10,496 nt of DNA from Paracoccaceae bacterium. Its GTDB lineage: Bacteria; Pseudomonadota; Alphaproteobacteria; Rhodobacterales; Rhodobacteraceae. The translations under genes and the position numbers were made by a program. Each line of letters begins with the position of its first letter. Within the stretch, counting starts at the first letter, position 1. The stretch is from positions 1 to 10,496 of the forward strand of contig JAKITE010000099.1 of NCBI GenBank assembly GCA_021648225.1, in the 5' to 3' direction. Under the pieces are notes generated by a model. That model was not told the DNA's origin, searched no databases, and saw only the letters and a list, made by a program, of their open reading frames with translations. Below are positions 7,608 through 10,496 of this stretch, one piece after another.

Positions 7608-7695
7608 CACCTTCCCTACGCCGGCATGATCCGGTTCAGGTTCTACGGGTTTGCGCAAGCGTCTCAGGCCAGATGGCCTCCCCGAGGTAAGGGTG
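7608..7695 (-). promoter_or_regulatory. TPP riboswitch (THI element) controlling thiBPQ
   Basis: On the minus strand the leader contains the hallmark TPP aptamer segments in order. They are CGGGGAGGCC with CTGAGA (pyrimidine-sensor arm), ACCC followed by GAACCTGA, and CCGGATCATGCCGGCGTAGGGA (in two parts: CCGGATCATGCC and GGCGTAGGGA). P1 can form between CACC at 7695-7692 and GGTG at 7611-7608, with more pairs inside. TPP binding is known to stabilise P1 in this class and reduce expression. The aptamer ends about 43 bases before the thiB Shine-Dalgarno. No intrinsic terminator with a U-run is visible between them, so control is probably at translation initiation. Confidence 0.96.
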
Positions 7696-7723
7696 AGCAT
7701 AGAGCGCGGATTGCAAAGCGCAA
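7696..7723 (-). promoter_or_regulatory. Promoter of the thiBPQ riboswitch transcript
   Basis: On the minus strand TTGCGC (7723-7718) and TATGCT (7701-7696) are separated by 16 bases, a reasonable sigma70-type promoter. Transcription would begin within a few bases of 7690, at or just inside the 5' edge of the aptamer. A start this close would clip the outermost P1 bases, so a start at about 7695-7692 is needed if the full P1 drawn here forms. Confidence 0.55.
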
Positions 7724-7741
7724 GCGGTATCAAAACCGCTT
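7722..7741. repeat. Inverted repeat in thiB/aroC divergent region
   Basis: AAGCGGT at 7722-7728 and ACCGCTT at 7735-7741 form a perfect 7-bp inverted repeat with a 6-base centre. It overlaps the first base or two of the thiBPQ -35 hexamer and lies about 48 bases upstream of aroC. In the + direction it is followed by only two further T residues, so it is at best a weak terminator. An operator for a dimeric repressor is equally possible. Confidence 0.5.
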
Positions 7742-7788
7742 TTCGTCTTGGCGTGCATGCGGTATTGAGTGGGTAAGGGAGTATTGCC

Positions 7789-8892
7789 ATGTCAATGAAT
7801 TCATTTGGTCATCTGTTTCGCGTCACCACTTGGGGCGAAAGCCACGGGCCGGCATTGGGTGCCACGGTTGACGGCTGCCCGCCCAACGTGCCGGTTGACG
7901 AGGCGATGATTCAGACATGGCTGGATAAACGCAAGCCCGGGCAAAACAAATACACCACCCAGCGGCAGGAACCTGATCAAGTTGAAATCCTGTCGGGGGT
8001 TTATCAGGGCAAAACCACCGGAACGCCGGTGCAATTGATGATCAAAAACGTTGATCAGCGGTCCAAGGATTATGGCGATATTGCCGAGAAATTCCGCCCC
8101 GGCCATGCGGATTACACTTATCATCTAAAATACGGCAACCGTGACCCGCGCGGCGGCGGGCGATCAAGCGCGCGCGAAACCGCAGCGCGTGTTGCCGCCG
8201 GGGGGCTGGCGCGCGCCGCCATTGACAGCGTGTTCGGCGGCATTAAAATCAAGGGGTATATGGTGCAGATGGGGCCGCATCAGATTACTCGTGAAAATAT
8301 GGATATGGCCCATATAGACCAAAACCCGTTCTGGACACCCGACGCGCAGGCCGCCAAGGATTGGGCTGTGTATCTGGATGAATTACGCAAATCGGGCAAT
8401 TCCGTGGGGGCGATTGTCGAGGTTGTCGCCAGCGGGGTTCCCGCAGGGCTGGGTGCGCCGGTTTATGCCAAGCTGGACACCGATATTGCCACCGCGATGA
8501 TGTCGATCAACGCGGTCAAAGCCGTGGAAATCGGCGCGGGCATGTCAGCCGCCATGCTGACCGGCGAGCAAAACGCCGACGAAATGATCATGGGGAAAAA
8601 CGGGCCTGAATTTACCAGTAACCATGCGGGCGGTATTTTGGGTGGCATCAGCACCGGGCAGGATATTGTCTGTCGATTTGCGGTCAAGCCGACCTCCAGT
8701 ATTCTAAAAACCCGCCGCACGATCACCAAGGCAGGTGAGCAAACCGAGATCATCACCAAGGGCCGTCACGACCCGTGCGTGGGCATCCGCGCGGTGCCGG
8801 TGGCTGAGGCGATGATGGCTTGTGTCATCCTTGATCATCTGTTGCTGCATCGCGGGCAAATCGGCATTAATCAAGGCAAAATCGGAGAATAA
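7789..8892 (+). CDS. aroC: Chorismate synthase
   Basis: Chorismate synthase (EC 4.2.3.5) converts 5-enolpyruvylshikimate-3-phosphate to chorismate with reduced FMN as a non-consumed cofactor. This is the last step of the shikimate pathway, in the cytoplasm. The 367-aa length is normal. Signature 1 is GESHGPALGATVDGCP at residues 16-31. The RPGHAD segment is at 103-108, and signature 2 runs through GGRSSARETAARVAAGGL at 123-140. The two conserved active-site histidines are H19 and H106. The ATG at 7789 has GGAG seven bases ahead. A second ATG at 7795 is less well placed, and MSMNSFGHLFRVTTWGESHG matches relatives. The gene is divergent from thiB and is followed after one base by the MscS-family gene. 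Confidence 0.97.
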   Translation: MSMNSFGHLFRVTTWGESHGPALGATVDGCPPNVPVDEAMIQTWLDKRKPGQNKYTTQRQEPDQVEILSGVYQGKTTGTPVQLMIKNVDQRSKDYGDIAEKFRPGHADYTYHLKYGNRDPRGGGRSSARETAARVAAGGLARAAIDSVFGGIKIKGYMVQMGPHQITRENMDMAHIDQNPFWTPDAQAAKDWAVYLDELRKSGNSVGAIVEVVASGVPAGLGAPVYAKLDTDIATAMMSINAVKAVEIGAGMSAAMLTGEQNADEMIMGKNGPEFTSNHAGGILGGISTGQDIVCRFAVKPTSSILKTRRTITKAGEQTEIITKGRHDPCVGIRAVPVAEAMMACVILDHLLLHRGQIGINQGKIGE

Positions 8893-8893
8893 A

Positions 8894-9724
8894 ATGGAAT
8901 GGTATGTTGAACTTGGCATGAATGTGCTGGTCGCGCTGGCGATATTGATCGGGGCGCTGTGGCTATCCAGCTTTGCCAAAAAGCGCATCGTCTGGCTGGG
9001 CCTGAAATACGAGGAACTGGACGACACGCTGTTTATTTTCCTTGCCAGTTTGGCGCGTTATGCGATTTTGGCCATCGCGCTGACCTTTGTTCTGGCGCGG
9101 TTTGGTATTCAAACCACATCCTTGATTGCCCTGCTGGGTGCGGCAGGTCTGGCGATTGGCTTGGCCTTGCAAGGCACGCTTTCAAACCTTGCGGCGGGCG
9201 TTATGTTGCTGGGGTTTCGGCCTTTCAAAATGGGTGATTATGTTGATGTTGGCGGGCATTCGGGCACAGTCAAATCAATTGGCCTTTTTACCACCGAGCT
9301 TGCGACCTCGGACAATGTTCAAATTACCATTCCCAATGGCGATATCTGGGCATCAAGTATTGTGAATTATTCATTTTATGACAAACGCCGCAGTGACCTG
9401 ACCGTGGGTGTGTCATATGACGCTGATCTGAAAAAAGCCGAGGCGGTTTTGCTGAAAATTATCGCAGCCGATGAGCGCGCCATGAGTGACCCGGAGCCGT
9501 TTGTAAAAGTGGTTAATCTGGGCGACAGCTCGGTTGATTTTTCAATGCGGGTCTGGGCGTTGAAAGATGATTATTGGGCCATGCGCCACGCGATGATCCG
9601 CGAGATCAAGGAGCAGTTTGACAAAGCAGGCATTGATATTCCGTATCCGACAGTGACGCAGATTCAGGTTGCGGCGGCTCCGGCGAAGGTGGCCGCGAAA
9701 AAGGCTGTGGCTAAGAAGGGGTGA
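8894..9724 (+). CDS. MscS-family small-conductance mechanosensitive channel
   Basis: The 276-aa protein is predicted to be an inner-membrane channel that opens under membrane tension to release solutes on hypo-osmotic shock. It has the compact MscS layout. TM1 is at about residues 5-25 and TM2 at about 46-70. The pore-lining TM3 is at about 75-110, with the small-residue pattern LLGAAGLAIGLALQGTLSNL. The beta domain follows, with FKMGDYVDVGGHSGTVKSIG and later ITIPNGDIW and NYS. The last 15 or so residues form an Ala/Lys/Pro tail ending AAKKAVAKKG. The ATG at 8894 is chosen because GGAG lies six bases upstream. An in-frame ATG at 8822 would run deep into aroC. Only one base separates it from the aroC stop, so co-translation is likely. 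The family call is firm, and the gating properties are unknown. Confidence 0.92.
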   Translation: MEWYVELGMNVLVALAILIGALWLSSFAKKRIVWLGLKYEELDDTLFIFLASLARYAILAIALTFVLARFGIQTTSLIALLGAAGLAIGLALQGTLSNLAAGVMLLGFRPFKMGDYVDVGGHSGTVKSIGLFTTELATSDNVQITIPNGDIWASSIVNYSFYDKRRSDLTVGVSYDADLKKAEAVLLKIIAADERAMSDPEPFVKVVNLGDSSVDFSMRVWALKDDYWAMRHAMIREIKEQFDKAGIDIPYPTVTQIQVAAAPAKVAAKKAVAKKG

Positions 9725-9754
9725 AAAATTAGGTCGTCGGTCTTGGTCAACTTT

Positions 9755-9776
9755 ATCAATTTAGCGTCGAATTGAT
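9755..9776. repeat. AT-rich inverted repeat at a convergent gene end
   Basis: ATCAATT at 9755-9761 and AATTGAT at 9770-9776 form a perfect 7-bp inverted repeat with an 8-base loop. It lies 30 bases after the MscS-family stop and spans the stop of the convergent nuclease-like gene. It lacks a GC-rich core and a T-run, so if it ends transcription it is a weak site. Confidence 0.35.
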
Positions 9777-10294
9777 GAGTGCCCAAACCGGCCATTGCCC
9801 AGTTTTTGCCTAGCGCCTTGTGGCTCGAATTGCCGATACTTTCCACCAGAAAAATGCGGTAAGTCTAACGCTAAACCCTCTTTGATAATTTCAGCACCAA
9901 TATCTCGGCCATCTGGTAAATAGCATGTGCCAACCAAGCGGTCATATGACCTTTCCCCGTCAAGCTTAGCGGTGATGACTTGACCTTTACAGATGGCAAA
10001 CAACGCCCATTTTGATTTTCACCCCCACGGCATATCGATTTCGGGTGCGTCAATTCCGGCAAGACGGATTTTTGTTTTGCCGATCTTTATGGTGTCACCA
10101 TCAATGACATAGGCGCGCCCAGTTAGCGTTAAGCTATCTGGAATTGGCGGCAGTGGCCCATCTCTGGGCGTGCGGTCAGAAAAAGAGCGCCTATTGCGGG
10201 CTGGTCGGAATTTGGGTTCAAGAGCTTTTGGTTTTGGCCAAAATACAAATGCGACCGAGACCGCCACGACCGCGATAAATATAAAAAATTCCAT
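9761..10294 (-). pseudogene. Membrane-anchored thermonuclease-like (SNase family) gene with in-frame TGA
   Basis: Read as one frame from ATG 10294 to TAA 9761-9763, this is 178 codons with a single internal stop, TGA at 10019-10021 (codon 92). The N-terminal part has a hydrophobic anchor (residues 3-19), a proline/arginine-rich linker, and the nuclease core segments DGDT (65-68), IRLAGIDAPE (76-85) and MPWG. The frame continues directly after the stop as KSKWALFAICKGQVIT, with SYDRLVGTCYLPDGRD and GLALDLPHFSGGKY, all typical of small bacterial staphylococcal-nuclease homologues. R77, E85 and R119 correspond to the catalytic R35, E43 and R87, so the stop separates the catalytic residues. No frameshift is present. 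It is probably a recent pseudogene or a sequencing error. The start has only a weak Shine-Dalgarno. The region looks AT-richer than aroC. Confidence 0.8.
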
Positions 10295-10496
10295 ATGACC
10301 ATTTCTTTGAATAATGAGCAGCGTTTGAGATGCTTTTTAGATAGGCACCCCAAACACCACCCAATTTAGGGAAAGTCTGATCAACGGGGTATTTGCGGCG
10401 GGCAGATTGTCGACCGCTGCTCGAATGCATGTCACCAGCCGGTTTCGGACCGCTTTCGCGTCCGTTTCCCGGTCATTTCCCTGATTTCAAACAGTC
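10295..10496. other. Right edge with no recognised gene; possible partial reading frame on the minus strand
   Basis: I can identify no gene in these 202 bases. One minus-strand frame is open from the window edge (10494) to TGA at 10432-10434 and reads LFEIREMTGKRTRKRSETGW. This could be the C-terminal 20 residues of a gene starting outside the window, but it is too short to judge. A separate minus-strand frame at 10218-10430 begins just after that stop. It has no recognisable domain and overlaps the nuclease start in another frame, so I do not call it. Confidence 0.2.

Noticed and set aside
7581..7871. A 96-codon plus-strand open frame across the riboswitch
   Set aside because: It is antisense to the TPP aptamer and then runs into aroC in another frame, with no protein similarity I can recognise.
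9755..9776. AT-rich inverted repeat considered as a strong terminator
   Set aside because: The stem has only two GC pairs and no T-run follows on either strand, so it is listed only as a repeat.
9717..10027. Identical GGGGTGAAAA at the MscS-family stop and at the internal nuclease TGA
   Set aside because: The shared 10-mer is on opposite strands with no extended similarity, and looks like chance rather than a recombination or recoding signal.
9871..10062. A small minus-strand frame overlapping the nuclease gene, suggesting a frameshift
   Set aside because: Both real halves of the nuclease are in the same frame on either side of the TGA. This frame is a shadow and its translation does not resemble the family.
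10295..10496. Possible tRNA or rRNA fragment at the right edge
   Set aside because: No cloverleaf, T-loop consensus or rRNA-like segment could be found on either strand.

Overview
The window looks like ordinary chromosomal DNA from an alphaproteobacterium, most likely Rhodobacterales. The main support is a petA-petB-petC (fbcFBC) cytochrome bc1 operon. Its Rieske protein has the Rhodobacter-type cluster motifs, and its cytochrome b has haem-ligand spacing and a C-terminal extension of the Rhodobacter type. No phage, transposon, CRISPR or defence system is visible, and I do not see a new multi-gene system.

Layout. 42-455 (+) is a small DUF1801-family protein. It converges on a small three-helix membrane protein at 452-814 (-), which lies 48 bases downstream of trmL, a tRNA wobble-base 2'-O-methyltransferase at 863-1324 (-). 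A 149-base divergent gap with no gene leads to petA (1474-2034), petB (2046-3356) and petC (3374-4204), all (+). A perfect 12-bp hairpin terminator closes this operon at 4222-4252. A short palindrome-rich spacer then separates it from the thiamine importer thiB-thiP-thiQ, read on the minus strand (7556 down to 4329) with overlapping genes. A TPP riboswitch (7608-7695, minus) and a promoter directly ahead of it control the importer. Divergent from thiB are aroC (chorismate synthase, 7789-8892) and an MscS-family small-conductance channel (8894-9724), which are closely coupled. On the minus strand at 9761-10294 lies a membrane-anchored staphylococcal-nuclease-like gene interrupted by one in-frame TGA. 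The last 200 bases hold no gene I can recognise, only the possible tail of a reading frame that enters from the right.

How the genes work together. PetABC form the quinol:cytochrome c oxidoreductase of the respiratory chain. ThiB captures thiamine (or its phosphates) in the periplasm, ThiP is the two-domain permease and ThiQ the ATPase, and the riboswitch would shut the importer down when intracellular TPP is high. AroC makes chorismate for aromatic amino acids and other aromatic compounds. The remaining genes are independent housekeeping or hypothetical functions.

The points most worth checking are the single stop codon in an otherwise intact nuclease gene, a plausible translational expression platform for the riboswitch, the inverted repeat in the thiB/aroC divergent region, and TTG start codons at 42 and at petA.
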